Source of the DNA: Rhodospirillales bacterium
GTDB taxonomy: Bacteria; Pseudomonadota; Alphaproteobacteria; ATCC43930; CGMCC-115725
NCBI GenBank assembly: GCA_947473305.1
Contig: CANJCB010000018.1
Location: 1 to 64,000 of the forward strand
Direction: 5' to 3'
DNA length: 64,000 nt
Shown in pieces: positions 1 through 7,902 of this stretch; positions within the stretch are counted from its first letter, which is position 1, and each line of letters opens with the position of its first letter. Below the pieces are notes generated by a model. The model ran no database searches, was not told the DNA's origin, and saw only the letters and a list, made by a program, of their open reading frames with translations. Position numbers and translations under genes: made by a program.

Positions 1-284
1 CGCACCAACAAGTAAAGCTCCACGGGCTTCATGCTCCCGCCCCTCGTCCCAAATCGGAAACGATGGGCTTACCACTGGCAGACTTTTACGCCGCCATCAG
101 CACCACTGCGGCGCCGATCCGTGGCCTACAATCGCACCGCCGCTCTCACGTTAGAAGGCGCTGGCCCGAAGGCTTCGCGTCCCTGGTTGAATCAGGATCG
201 CAGCGATCCGCCAGCCTCCAAGGCTTCGCGGATGGTCCGGCTGTCGTTATACGCCTGTAGCTGGCGCTCCGACCCCTCCGGGGA
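1..284. other. No gene recognised at the left edge
   Basis: I see no convincing start codon, ribosome binding site or family signature here on either strand. The one oddity is that the minus-strand frame of the neighbouring small lipoprotein stays open for about 29 more codons past its TGA and reads like ordinary protein (it includes REALEAGGS) before a second stop near 204. This may be a decayed C-terminal extension or chance. Confidence 0.4.
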
Positions 285-497
285 TCAATGCTTTCCGGGC
301 GTCGCATATTCTGCCGGAGGGCGGCAGTCGGGATCCTGTTTGAGCGACCATTCGTCGAGCAGGGGCAGCGTGCTGCCGCCGGCTACCATTTTGCACCCGA
401 TAACCGCGCCCGTTCCGCGATCGTAGAAAACGGCACGCTGGGAAGAAACACAGCCGGAAAGCAACGTGACGAAGCCGATAATCAAAAGTACTCGCAT
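285..497 (-). CDS. Small predicted lipoprotein (70 aa), function unknown
   Basis: The protein opens with a short lipoprotein signal peptide: two positively compatible residues, a hydrophobic stretch and the lipobox LLSGC, so lipidation would fall on Cys16. The remaining roughly 54 residues are polar, with one further Cys pair (in GCKM and PDCRP) that could form a disulfide in the periplasm. The ATG at 497 is preceded by an AAAAGGG element. It is divergent from the next lipoprotein gene. No known domain is recognised; identity as a lipoprotein is read from the sequence, a cell-envelope role is inferred. Confidence 0.6.
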   Translation of the reverse strand: MRVLLIIGFVTLLSGCVSSQRAVFYDRGTGAVIGCKMVAGGSTLPLLDEWSLKQDPDCRPPAEYATPGKH

Positions 498-729
498 TGG
501 GCTAACCCTTTTCTTCGCTTGAGAAAGCCTTGAAACGATCGCGCTGAACTGTCGGCGACCCGCGCCAAAGCCATCAAAATTGGCCGAAAATGTAATGTAT
601 TTAAGGCCGTGTCGTATAGAGGCGATGTGCCTTGGCGCCCGATATCTTTGCTATTTCAGATCGGCCGCGCGCCATTACGGCTGGCGCCGGCGAGTTTCTG
701 TCTCGGTCGCGGGATTTTCGGGCGCCCAG

Positions 730-754
730 GGAACGGAAGCGCCCGAGTTCAGTT
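730..754 (+). promoter_or_regulatory. EcfG-like promoter, one mismatch (GGAAC-N16-AGTT)
   Basis: GGAAC at 730-734 and AGTT at 751-754 are 16 bases apart, 28 bases before the start codon of the lipoprotein gene at 782. The alphaproteobacterial EcfG consensus is GGAAC-N16/17-CGTT, so the -10 half has one mismatch. On its own this is weak; the three exact copies elsewhere in the window make it worth listing. Confidence 0.4.
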
Positions 755-781
755 GTTCTCTTGTCCTGGAGGACGACCATC

Positions 782-1000
782 ATGTGTAAAATTTTTGCCA
801 TTGCCTGTGCCGCCCTGTCGCTCGGGGCATGTACCCTGGGACCTGGGGGATACGACGGCGACAATCACAGCTACAGGCATTTCGCTTCCGATGAAGCCTA
901 TAGCCATATTGCGGGCTATGACGGCACGCTGGCCCAGGAGCGGGGCCTGGCCGCGCTGATCCTGATCGGCAGCGCGGCGCCCGATAGCGGCGGGATCTGA
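782..1000 (+). CDS. Small predicted lipoprotein (72 aa), function unknown
   Basis: I start this gene at the ATG at 782 rather than an upstream in-frame start, because GGAGGACG lies just before it and the protein then opens with a proper signal peptide ending in the lipobox LSLGAC (Cys17 lipidated). The mature part is about 55 residues, rich in Gly, Asp, Tyr and His (YDGDNHSYRHF), with no family I recognise. A GGAAC element 48 bases upstream may drive it under envelope or general stress. Lipoprotein nature is seen; role is unknown. Confidence 0.65.
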   Translation: MCKIFAIACAALSLGACTLGPGGYDGDNHSYRHFASDEAYSHIAGYDGTLAQERGLAALILIGSAAPDSGGI

Positions 1001-1021
1001 ACCCGCCTCCGGCGCTATCGG
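981..1021. terminator. Stem-loop over the lipoprotein stop codon, no U-tract
   Basis: CCGATAGCG (981-989) pairs exactly with CGCTATCGG (1013-1021), with an inner GCGGG/CCCGC arm. The hairpin spans the stop codon of the preceding gene and lacks a run of T, so it may be a processing or stability element rather than a terminator. Confidence 0.35.
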
Positions 1022-1061
1022 CTTCCGAGGGTTGAACGCTTCCCCGACATCTGAGTTGTAG

Positions 1062-1439
<378 letters not shown>

Positions 1440-1497
1440 AAACAATAAGTTGAGCCGTTTTCCTCGGTGGAAATCGCCGAGATTGCGGATCTGGGAT

Positions 1498-1523
1498 GGA
1501 ACCAGCCCGCCCCTATCGCCGTT
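1498..1523 (+). promoter_or_regulatory. EcfG-type general stress promoter (GGAAC-N17-CGTT)
   Basis: GGAAC at 1498-1502 and CGTT at 1520-1523 are separated by 17 bases, an exact match to the EcfG consensus. It lies 75 bases before the ATG of the Thr-rich exported protein at 1598, correctly oriented and in non-coding DNA. Promoter activity is inferred. Confidence 0.6.
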
Positions 1524-1597
1524 AACAGCCCTGATCGCGATGGCTACCGGATGTAGCCGAGCACGTTGCTCGTACCTTGTTTCTAAGGAGAATTTAT

Positions 1598-1987
1598 ATG
1601 ACGCGATATCTGCTTACCGGCGCCGCGGCGCTGGCCCTTATGACCGGCGCCGCGATGGCGCAATTCGCTTCGTCGAGCACGACCACGACGACCCAGTCCG
1701 TTGCGCCGAGCGTGGTTCCGCTGCCGCCGCTGGCTCCCGCGGTGCCCTCCGCAGGCACGATCACCAGCACCAGCCACAACGAGCGGACGGTGAACGAGAA
1801 CGGCGTGGTGGTCGAGAAGAGCCAGTCCTACAAGAACGACGGCTTGAACGCGAGTTCCACCAGCCATGTGGAAACCCGCGCACCCGATGGCTCGGAGGTG
1901 ACGACCACCCGTAAGGAATGGTCGCAGGCCCCGACGAGCGTCACGACGTCGACTTCCCGCCGCAGCGTGACGACAACCGAAGAATAA
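1598..1987 (+). CDS. Exported Thr/Ser-rich protein (129 aa), function unknown
   Basis: The start is the ATG at 1598, which has a clear AAGGAG eight bases upstream; an upstream TTG in frame is less likely. Residues 1-22 are a Sec signal peptide ending in AMA before Gln. The mature protein is low-complexity: runs such as SSTTTTTTQS, a proline-rich stretch (VVPLPPLAPAVP) and many Thr and Ser residues, with no Cys. It resembles no enzyme family. An exact EcfG-type promoter lies 75 bases upstream, suggesting expression in stationary phase or stress. The next gene is also Thr-rich and only 67 bases away, so the two may be transcribed together. Confidence 0.7.
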   Translation: MTRYLLTGAAALALMTGAAMAQFASSSTTTTTQSVAPSVVPLPPLAPAVPSAGTITSTSHNERTVNENGVVVEKSQSYKNDGLNASSTSHVETRAPDGSEVTTTRKEWSQAPTSVTTSTSRRSVTTTEE

Positions 1988-2054
1988 TCCTGCCTAAATC
2001 CCGGGCGCGGCGAGGCCCCTCACCTTGCCGCTGCCCGACATCGGAGTGACTGTC

Positions 2055-2252
2055 ATGAAGCATCTGACCTCGCGTCTCCCGATGGTGGCCGCCTTCGCCG
2101 CTATCGGTCTCACCACCCTTCTTGCCGGCTGCGGCGATGATCCGGTGACCCGGACCACGACCACCGAGCAGACCACGACCCGCGCCGTGGCGCCGGCCCC
2201 CATGCCCATGGGCACCACGACGACGACGACCACCACGCGTCAGGTTCAGTAG
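2055..2252 (+). CDS. Thr-rich predicted lipoprotein (65 aa)
   Basis: The ATG at 2055 gives a signal peptide with lipobox TLLAGC (Cys26). The short mature part, about 40 residues, is dominated by threonine (TRTTTTEQTTTR near the start and a run of eight Thr before RQVQ at the end), encoded by ACC/ACG repeats. It follows the other Thr-rich exported protein by 67 bases and is followed by a strong hairpin, consistent with the pair forming one transcript. Such a tail could be an extended linker in the periplasm, which is a guess. Function unknown. Confidence 0.6.
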   Translation: MKHLTSRLPMVAAFAAIGLTTLLAGCGDDPVTRTTTTEQTTTRAVAPAPMPMGTTTTTTTTRQVQ

Positions 2253-2275
2253 TCACCCCGACGCGGGTATCGAAG

Positions 2276-2307
2276 CGGGCCGGTCTGGCGCAAGCCAGGC
2301 CGGCCCG
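2276..2307 (+). terminator. Strong hairpin with GCAA tetraloop after the Thr-rich genes
   Basis: A 14-bp stem (one G-T pair) closed by GCAA spans 2276-2307, starting 24 bases after the stop codon of the Thr-rich lipoprotein. No U-tract follows, but position and stability fit a terminator. Confidence 0.6.
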
Positions 2308-2404
2308 AAGCATGCCCGGATATTGCTGACGATTGACACATTGGTCGCTTCTGGCCAGTCTCTGGATGTATGTTTCATAAGCGTTCAGGGCATTTCGAAG
2401 GCCA

Positions 2405-2914
2405 ATGGTTCCGGAGTCATCAGATCGTTCCGCCCTGGGCGTTTTGCCGCCGGATTGCGCGCCGCAGCTTTTGAAGCTTTACGATCATTGGCAGTCGCTC
2501 CGCCCCGCACCCGATCTTTTGCCGGGACGTCAGCATTTCGATCCGGCCGCGGTGCCAAGGCTTCTCCCCTGGATTTTCCTGCTCGACGCGATGCGCGATC
2601 CCTGGCGCTTCAAGTACCGGATCTTCGGCACCGAGATGGTGAGGGCGGCGGGACTGGATCTCACCGGCCATTTCCTCGGAGAACCGCATCCCGATTTCCA
2701 ATCGCTCCCTCATCTGCGCCAATATGTGACGGCGGCCGAGGAAAAGGTGATCGCCTATCACGCGGGCGCACCGGTGGTTTACAAGGATCGGAACTTCCTG
2801 CACCTGGAACGGCTCGTGCTGCCGCTTGCCCGGGACGGGAAGACGGTCGATATGCTGCTCGGGATCATGTCTTTCAAGCTGCGCTGGCCGTCAGTTGGCA
2901 GCAGGGCTGTCTGA
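2405..2914 (+). CDS. PAS-domain protein of the PAS_5 type (169 aa)
   Basis: The protein matches the small stand-alone PAS_5 family common in Rhodospirillales: LYDHWQSLRP at the start, then FDPAAVPRLLPWIFLLDAM, FKYRIFGTEMVRAAG, LTGHFLG and a final strand region with MLLGIMSF. Residues of roughly 19-150 form the PAS fold; no output domain is attached. Family members are thought to sense a small ligand or redox state, but none has an established target. It is monocistronic, between a hairpin and the metallo-hydrolase gene 53 bases downstream. Family assignment is from recognised motifs; ligand unknown. Confidence 0.75.
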   Translation: MVPESSDRSALGVLPPDCAPQLLKLYDHWQSLRPAPDLLPGRQHFDPAAVPRLLPWIFLLDAMRDPWRFKYRIFGTEMVRAAGLDLTGHFLGEPHPDFQSLPHLRQYVTAAEEKVIAYHAGAPVVYKDRNFLHLERLVLPLARDGKTVDMLLGIMSFKLRWPSVGSRAV

Positions 2915-2967
2915 TCCTGGACGGGGATCCCGGATCCCGACACAATCCGGCGCATCAATTATAGGAA

Positions 2968-3639
2968 ATGGATCCGGTGGCTGACGAACCCTTGCTCCAA
3001 TGCGTGATCGTGCCGGTCACGCCCTTCCAACAGAATGCCTCGGTCGCCTGGTGCACGCGCACGAAGCGGGGCGTGTTCGTCGATCCGGGGGGAGAGGTCG
3101 ATCGTCTCCTGGAGGCAGCGAAGGCCAACGATGTCACCATCGAGAAAATCCTCATCACCCATGGTCATTCGGACCATGCCGGCGGGGCCGCTGAGCTGGC
3201 CGAGCGGCTCGGCATCCCCATCGAGGGACCGCAGCGGGAGGACCAGTTCTGGATCGACCGCATCGAAGAGAGCGGCCGCAAATATGGCATGACCGGCGCC
3301 AGGGGCTTCGTGCCGACCCGCTGGCTGGAGGATGGCGATCAGGTCACGATCGGTGAGCAGACCCTGGATGTGATCCACTGCCCCGGCCATACGCCCGGTC
3401 ATGTGGTCTTCCATCATCCCGCTATGGGGATCGCCTTTGTGGGCGATGTGCTGTTCCAGGGATCCATCGGCCGCACCGATTTCCCCCGGGGCGATCATGC
3501 GGCGCTGATCGATGCCATCACCCGGAAGCTTTGGCCTCTGGGCGATGTGGTTTTCGTGCCGGGGCATGGGCCGGTATCGAGCTTCGCGCAGGAACGCCGT
3601 TCGAATCCCTATGTCGGGGACCGCGCCCTGGGCGGTTGA
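2968..3639 (+). CDS. Metallo-beta-lactamase-fold hydrolase, glyoxalase II-like (223 aa)
   Basis: This is a single-domain MBL-fold metal hydrolase. The metal-binding motif THGHSDH supplies His65, His67, Asp69 and His70, and His141, Asp160 and His200 (in CPGHTPGH, FVGD and PGHGP) complete the two-metal site. The length and FQGSIGRTDFPRG segment match the YcbL/glyoxalase-II-like group, which hydrolyses thioesters such as S-lactoylglutathione in some members. It lacks the C-terminal helical domain of classical GloB. The substrate here is not known. The gene ends convergently with the acetoacetate decarboxylase operon, separated by a shared hairpin. Confidence 0.85.
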   Translation: MDPVADEPLLQCVIVPVTPFQQNASVAWCTRTKRGVFVDPGGEVDRLLEAAKANDVTIEKILITHGHSDHAGGAAELAERLGIPIEGPQREDQFWIDRIEESGRKYGMTGARGFVPTRWLEDGDQVTIGEQTLDVIHCPGHTPGHVVFHHPAMGIAFVGDVLFQGSIGRTDFPRGDHAALIDAITRKLWPLGDVVFVPGHGPVSSFAQERRSNPYVGDRALGG

Positions 3640-3652
3640 TGCCCCAAAAGAA

Positions 3653-3679
3653 ATGAGGCCCGGACTGGCCGGGCCTCAT
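3653..3679. terminator. Bidirectional terminator between converging genes
   Basis: ATGAGGCCCGG (3653-3663) pairs perfectly with CCGGGCCTCAT (3669-3679) around a five-base loop. It lies between the stops of the MBL hydrolase (+) and acetoacetate decarboxylase (-). On the minus strand it is followed by TTTCTTTT, so it is best as terminator of the minus-strand operon. Confidence 0.75.
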
Positions 3680-3703
3680 CGCAAGATCGGCTTTGGAAGC
3701 CGA

Positions 3704-4453
3704 TTACTTCTGCTTCAGGTAATCGTGAGCCACGTGGCCGTAGGGCAGCGTGAGATCGGCGATGAAGTGCCGGCCGCCGGTCACGCGCTTCACCGGAAGA
3801 TCGGCGACGGGTGCGTTGACATGCGGGATCAGGTGGAGCCGCGCTGGACCCGTCCAGGAACCCTTAACCTTCACATGGGTGAGGTTATAGGTCACGAGCT
3901 GGGCGATGGCGGGCTTGCCGTCGACGCCGGGGATCAGCTTCAGATTGCTCTGCTGCTTGGTGAGCGCCTCGACCGTCTTGTTGATGTCGCGGACATGGGG
4001 CTCGTGCTTATAGGCCATGGTCCCCATGGCGACCATCTGGCCGGCGTAGTAGAGCGTGCCGGTCAGCGTGTCCTTGGCGACTTCGAGCTTGGGGTCCGCG
4101 TGCTTCTTGGGGAAGCCCCAGATCTCGCGGCCGGCGGCGATCGGCGGCTCGTCGTCGAGATACATCTGGGCGGTGAAGTTGCAGGGCTTGCCGTCGAGCA
4201 TGCAGGGGATGACCACGCCGCTCTCGGTGTAATCGCCGAAGCCCGAGCTGTCGGGCATACGGATCCACTCGTAATAGACGAGGTTGCCGTCGGCCGGGAC
4301 CAGGGGCTCCGGAACCGCGGCGCGGATCGCGTCGGGATCGCTTTCGTAGACGATGATGAAATATTCGCGGTCGATGAAACGGAAGGGCCCATGCGGATAG
4401 CTCGGGCTGGCCGGCGGCATCGAGGGTAGGTTAAGGATCTGGTCGACGTTCAT
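3704..4453 (-). CDS. adc: Acetoacetate decarboxylase (249 aa)
   Basis: Acetoacetate decarboxylase converts acetoacetate to acetone and CO2 through a Schiff base on lysine. The family signature is visible: WGFPKK, with adjacent Lys116 and Lys117 as the catalytic pair, preceded by the AAGREIW segment. Length is normal for the family. It is the last gene of a minus-strand unit bdhA, patatin-like hydrolase, adc, with 48 bases between it and the patatin gene, and ends at a strong hairpin. Together with BdhA, which makes acetoacetate, the context points to 3-hydroxybutyrate or ketone-body breakdown. Family certain; physiological use of acetone formation is inferred. Confidence 0.9.
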   Translation of the reverse strand: MNVDQILNLPSMPPASPSYPHGPFRFIDREYFIIVYESDPDAIRAAVPEPLVPADGNLVYYEWIRMPDSSGFGDYTESGVVIPCMLDGKPCNFTAQMYLDDEPPIAAGREIWGFPKKHADPKLEVAKDTLTGTLYYAGQMVAMGTMAYKHEPHVRDINKTVEALTKQQSNLKLIPGVDGKPAIAQLVTYNLTHVKVKGSWTGPARLHLIPHVNAPVADLPVKRVTGGRHFIADLTLPYGHVAHDYLKQK

Positions 4454-4501
4454 GTCCGTGACTCCAGTCGGAATTTAGGATTTCGTCCTTATTGGTCTAG
4501 C

Positions 4502-5572
4502 TCAGAGATATTGCTTCTCGATGTCGACGGTCGATTCGAGGCCGATCATGTCGTAGTTCTTCTCGACCCAGGCGTTGCAGGACTTGTATCCGGCATCGTG
4601 AAGATGGGTGAGGAAGCCCCAATCGGCGTTGAGCTTGCTCGCGACGCCAAGCTTGGTCATCACCTCGTCTTCGGAGATCGCATGGATCAGCATGCGCTTC
4701 ATGCCGTCGAGCTTGCCCTTGTCGATCATATGGGTAACGAAACTGATCGCCCGCATTTCACGCATCAGCGACGAATTGAAGCTGATCTCGTTGATGCGGT
4801 TGAGGATATCCGTCGCCGTCTTCGGCAGGTCCCGGCGTTCGAGGGGATTGATGTGAACGACCAGGATGTCCGCGCTATCGCAATGATAGATCAGCGGGAA
4901 GAGGGCAGGGTTGCCCATGTAGCCGCCGTCCCAGTAATGCTCCCCGTCGATCTCCACCGCCTGGAAAAGGAAAGGAAGACAGGCCGAAGCCAGGACCTGG
5001 TCCGGACCGATCTCATGCCGCTCGAAAAGCTTTACCTTGCCGGTCCGCACGTTGGTGGCCGACAGATAGAGCTTCATCGGGTTGTCGTTGTGACGCAGCA
5101 CGTCGAAATCGACGCTGGCGTTCAGTACGTCCCGCAGCGGGTTCTTGTTCATCGGGTTGAACTCGTAGGGCGAGGACACCCGTGACATCAGATCGAGCAT
5201 CAGGAACGCGGGCGAATGCGTCAGCTCGTAATTCTTGGTCATCTTGTCGTACCAGCTCGGCTTCAGCGGACCTGTTTCCGCTGCGTGGCTGATCCGGCGC
5301 CAGAAGCCCTCGAGCGCCTTCTTGGCGCCTTCCCGGCCGCCGACGGTCCAGCCATAGGCGAAGACCGAGGCGTTCATGGCCCCGGCGCTCGTCGCGCTGA
5401 TCCCGTCGAAAGTAAAGCGCTCGTCGTCCAGCAGACTATCGAGCACCCCCCAGGTGAAGGCGCCATGGGCGCCTCCGCCCTGGAGGGCTAGGTTGATGTG
5501 CTTGGCGCCATCACTCTTGGCGCCAGTTGAACGAGCCCGGCGAGCCGGAGCCGCTGACTTTTCTTCTGCCAT
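4502..5572 (-). CDS. Patatin-like hydrolase, PHB-linked type (356 aa)
   Basis: A patatin-fold serine hydrolase with Ser-Asp dyad. The oxyanion loop is QGGGAHGAF (31-39), the nucleophile is Ser62 in ATSAGAMN, and the catalytic Asp is Asp215 in WDGGYMGN. The usual G-x-S-x-G is A-T-S-A-G here. There is no signal peptide, so it acts in the cytoplasm; the first 24 residues are a basic, disordered-looking tail. It lies 24 bases after bdhA and before adc. Patatin-like proteins beside bdhA (as in the bdhA-patD pair of Legionella) are connected with polyhydroxybutyrate metabolism, so PHB or lipid ester hydrolysis is the likely role. The substrate is not proven. Confidence 0.85.
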   Translation of the reverse strand: MAEEKSAAPARRARSTGAKSDGAKHINLALQGGGAHGAFTWGVLDSLLDDERFTFDGISATSAGAMNASVFAYGWTVGGREGAKKALEGFWRRISHAAETGPLKPSWYDKMTKNYELTHSPAFLMLDLMSRVSSPYEFNPMNKNPLRDVLNASVDFDVLRHNDNPMKLYLSATNVRTGKVKLFERHEIGPDQVLASACLPFLFQAVEIDGEHYWDGGYMGNPALFPLIYHCDSADILVVHINPLERRDLPKTATDILNRINEISFNSSLMREMRAISFVTHMIDKGKLDGMKRMLIHAISEDEVMTKLGVASKLNADWGFLTHLHDAGYKSCNAWVEKNYDMIGLESTVDIEKQYL

Positions 5573-5596
5573 TGCCTGACCCCCCGGTTGGGCTGC

Positions 5597-6400
5597 TTAA
5601 TGGGCCGTCCAGCCGCCATCGACCGGGATCGCGGTGCCGGTCATGAGAGCCGCGCTGTCGCTGCACAGGAACGCGGCCAGGGCGCCCATCTGCTCGACGG
5701 TGGCAAAGCTCTTGATCGCGTGCTGGGCGAGCAGCACGTCGCTGATGACCTTTTCCTTCGGCATGTTGTGGGCCTTCGCCTGTTCGTCGATCTGCTTCTC
5801 GACGAGCGGGGTCCAGACATAACCGGGGCAGATCGAGTTACAGGTGATGCCGAACTCGGCGCCTTCGAGGCCGACGACCTTGGTCAGGCCGATGATGCCG
5901 TGCTTGGCCGCGACATAGGCGGACTTGAAGGGCGAGGCGACGATGCCATGGGCGGAGGCGATGTTGATGATCCGGCCCCACTTGCGCTTCTTCATGCCCG
6001 GAAAGGCGGCGCGGGTTGCGTGGAAAGCGGCGCTCAGGTTCAGCGAGATGATGGCATCCCACTTGGCGGCCGGGAAGTCTTCGATCGGCGAGACGAACTG
6101 GATGCCGGCGTTGTTGACGACGATGTCGACCTGCCCGAGGTTCTTCTCAGCGCTGGTGATGAGGCCAACGACCGCGTCGGTCTTCATCAGGTCGGCGCCG
6201 TCATAGAGCACCTTGACGCCCGTCTCGGCAGCGAGGGCCGCGCGAATCTTTTCGATTTCGCCTGCGTCGCCGAAGCCGTTGAGAACGATATTGGCGCCGT
6301 GGTTGGCGAGAACCTTGGCGATCCCGAGACCGATACCGCTGGTCGAGCCCGTGACGATCGCGACGCGACCCGCGAGGTCGCGCGTAGTGCTGCTAGCCAT
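5597..6400 (-). CDS. bdhA: 3-hydroxybutyrate dehydrogenase, SDR family (267 aa)
   Basis: This NAD-dependent enzyme interconverts (R)-3-hydroxybutyrate and acetoacetate. It is a classical SDR: TGSTSGIG near residues 17-24 binds the cofactor, NNAG at 96-99, and the catalytic set is Asn121, Ser149, Tyr162 and Lys166 (YVAAK). AHGIVASPFKSAY and the PGYVWTPLVEKQI segment are typical of BdhA rather than other SDRs. I start at 6400, where GAGGGGG precedes the ATG; the frame is open a further 43 codons upstream but those residues do not resemble the family. It leads a three-gene operon with a patatin-like hydrolase and acetoacetate decarboxylase, divergent from the ATP-grasp gene. Confidence 0.9.
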   Translation of the reverse strand: MASSTTRDLAGRVAIVTGSTSGIGLGIAKVLANHGANIVLNGFGDAGEIEKIRAALAAETGVKVLYDGADLMKTDAVVGLITSAEKNLGQVDIVVNNAGIQFVSPIEDFPAAKWDAIISLNLSAAFHATRAAFPGMKKRKWGRIINIASAHGIVASPFKSAYVAAKHGIIGLTKVVGLEGAEFGITCNSICPGYVWTPLVEKQIDEQAKAHNMPKEKVISDVLLAQHAIKSFATVEQMGALAAFLCSDSAALMTGTAIPVDGGWTAH

Positions 6401-6527
6401 CTTAAAAACCCCCTCAGAGTTGGAACTATCATAGGCGACCGCGGGCGAACTCGGCTTCCCCCTTGTCGTCAAAGCTATCCTAGCTCCCGCATCATAAACA
6501 GAAGTTGGGAGATTCGCATAGTTTTTC

Positions 6528-7898
6528 ATGCATTATGAAATCATCCGGCGCTGGCTCGACGAGACGCCGACCACCGCCTTGTCGGTAAAGCGGCGCGAGG
6601 CGGAGTTCCTCTTCCGTCGGACTGGGGTCACTTTTTCCGTCTATGCGGAGGGCGGCGACCGCGAGCGGCTTATCCCGTTCGACATCATCCCCCGCGTCCT
6701 GGACTTTGCCGAATGGCAGCAGCTGTCCCGCGGCTTGAAACAGCGGGTCCGCGCAATCAACGAATTCATCCGGGACGTCTATCATTCGCGGCAGATTCTG
6801 CGGGCCGGGCATATCCCGCCGGAACTCGTCCTCCACAACGAGGCCTTCTGCGCCGAGATGCAGGGCTTCGATCCCCCCCAGGGCGTTTATGTGCATATCG
6901 CGGGCATCGATATCGTCCGCACGGGTCCTGGCGGATTCGTGGTGCTGGAGGATAATTGCCGAACGCCCTCAGGGGTTTCCTACATGCTGGAGAACCGGGA
7001 GGCCATGATGCGGCTCTTCCCGGATCTCTTCGCGCGGCATCGGATCGCGCCGGTCTCCCACTATCCCGAGGACCTGCTCGATACCCTGAAGTCCGTGGCG
7101 CCCCCCAATTGCAAGAGCGATCCGGTGGTGGCGCTGCTGACCCCCGGCTCCTTCAACAGCGCCTATTACGAGCACTCCTTCCTGGCCGACGAAATGGGCG
7201 TTGAATTGGTCGAAGGGCCCGATCTCTTCGTCGACGACAATGTGGTCTTCACCCGCACCACGAAGGGACCCAAGCGCGTCGACGTGATCTATCGGCGGAT
7301 CGACGACGGCTATCTCGACCCGCTGACCTTCCGGCCCGATTCTGCCATCGGCACGCCGGGCCTGTTCAACGCCTATCGCGCCGGCAATCTCACGCTCGCG
7401 AACGGTGTCGGGACGGGGATCGCCGACGACAAGTCGATCTATCCCTACGTGCCTCGGATGATCCGCTTCTATCTGGGCGAGGAACCGATCCTCGAAAACG
7501 TGCAGACTTGGTGCTGCTGGGATGGGGATGACCTTGCCTATGTGCTCGACCGGCTGCCGGAACTGGTGGTCAAGGAGGCGAGGGGTTCGGGAGGTTACGG
7601 CATGCTGATCGGCCCACAGGCGACCAAGACCGAATTGGCCGATTTCGCGGCCAGGCTCCGCGCCCGGCCCGGCGATTATATCGCGCAACCGACCTTGGCG
7701 CTTTCCACCTGTCCAACCCTGGTTGACGCGGGAATCGCTCCGCGCCACGTGGACCTGCGGCCCTTCGTGCTCTCCGGCGGGAAGGAAATCCGGATCGTGC
7801 CGGGCGGTTTAACGCGGGTGGCCTTGCGCGAGGGCTCCCTGGTCGTCAATTCGAGCCAGGGCGGCGGCACAAAGGATACCTGGGTGCTGGAAGGCTGA
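6528..7898 (+). CDS. Circularly permuted ATP-grasp protein (456 aa)
   Basis: This belongs to the circularly permuted ATP-grasp type 2 family (formerly DUF404/DUF407). Hallmarks are EAEFLFRRTGVTF and RLIPFDIIPR near the N-terminus, VLEDNCRTPSGVSYMLENR around 139-157, KEARGSGGYGM near 350 and the C-terminal VNSSQGGGTKDTWVL. ATP-grasp enzymes of this type are predicted to join an amino acid or peptide to a carboxylate. A stop codon lies two codons before the ATG, so this start is forced; the protein is slightly shorter at the N-terminus than many relatives. Only 4 bases separate it from the alpha-E gene. It opens the Anbu gene cluster. Substrates are unknown. Confidence 0.88.
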   Translation: MHYEIIRRWLDETPTTALSVKRREAEFLFRRTGVTFSVYAEGGDRERLIPFDIIPRVLDFAEWQQLSRGLKQRVRAINEFIRDVYHSRQILRAGHIPPELVLHNEAFCAEMQGFDPPQGVYVHIAGIDIVRTGPGGFVVLEDNCRTPSGVSYMLENREAMMRLFPDLFARHRIAPVSHYPEDLLDTLKSVAPPNCKSDPVVALLTPGSFNSAYYEHSFLADEMGVELVEGPDLFVDDNVVFTRTTKGPKRVDVIYRRIDDGYLDPLTFRPDSAIGTPGLFNAYRAGNLTLANGVGTGIADDKSIYPYVPRMIRFYLGEEPILENVQTWCCWDGDDLAYVLDRLPELVVKEARGSGGYGMLIGPQATKTELADFAARLRARPGDYIAQPTLALSTCPTLVDAGIAPRHVDLRPFVLSGGKEIRIVPGGLTRVALREGSLVVNSSQGGGTKDTWVLEG

Positions 7899-7902
7899 TG
7901 CG

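Noticed and set aside
2333-2380. TTGACA element before the PAS-domain gene
   Set aside because: No -10 element at 16-18 bases downstream.
6401-6527. Promoters for the divergent bdhA and ATP-grasp genes
   Set aside because: A TATGAT-like -10 for bdhA is visible near 6428-6433, but no matching -35 was found on either strand, so I did not list promoters.
5588-6538. 316-codon plus-strand frame opposite bdhA
   Set aside because: Shadow of bdhA; bdhA has all SDR catalytic motifs and a ribosome binding site.
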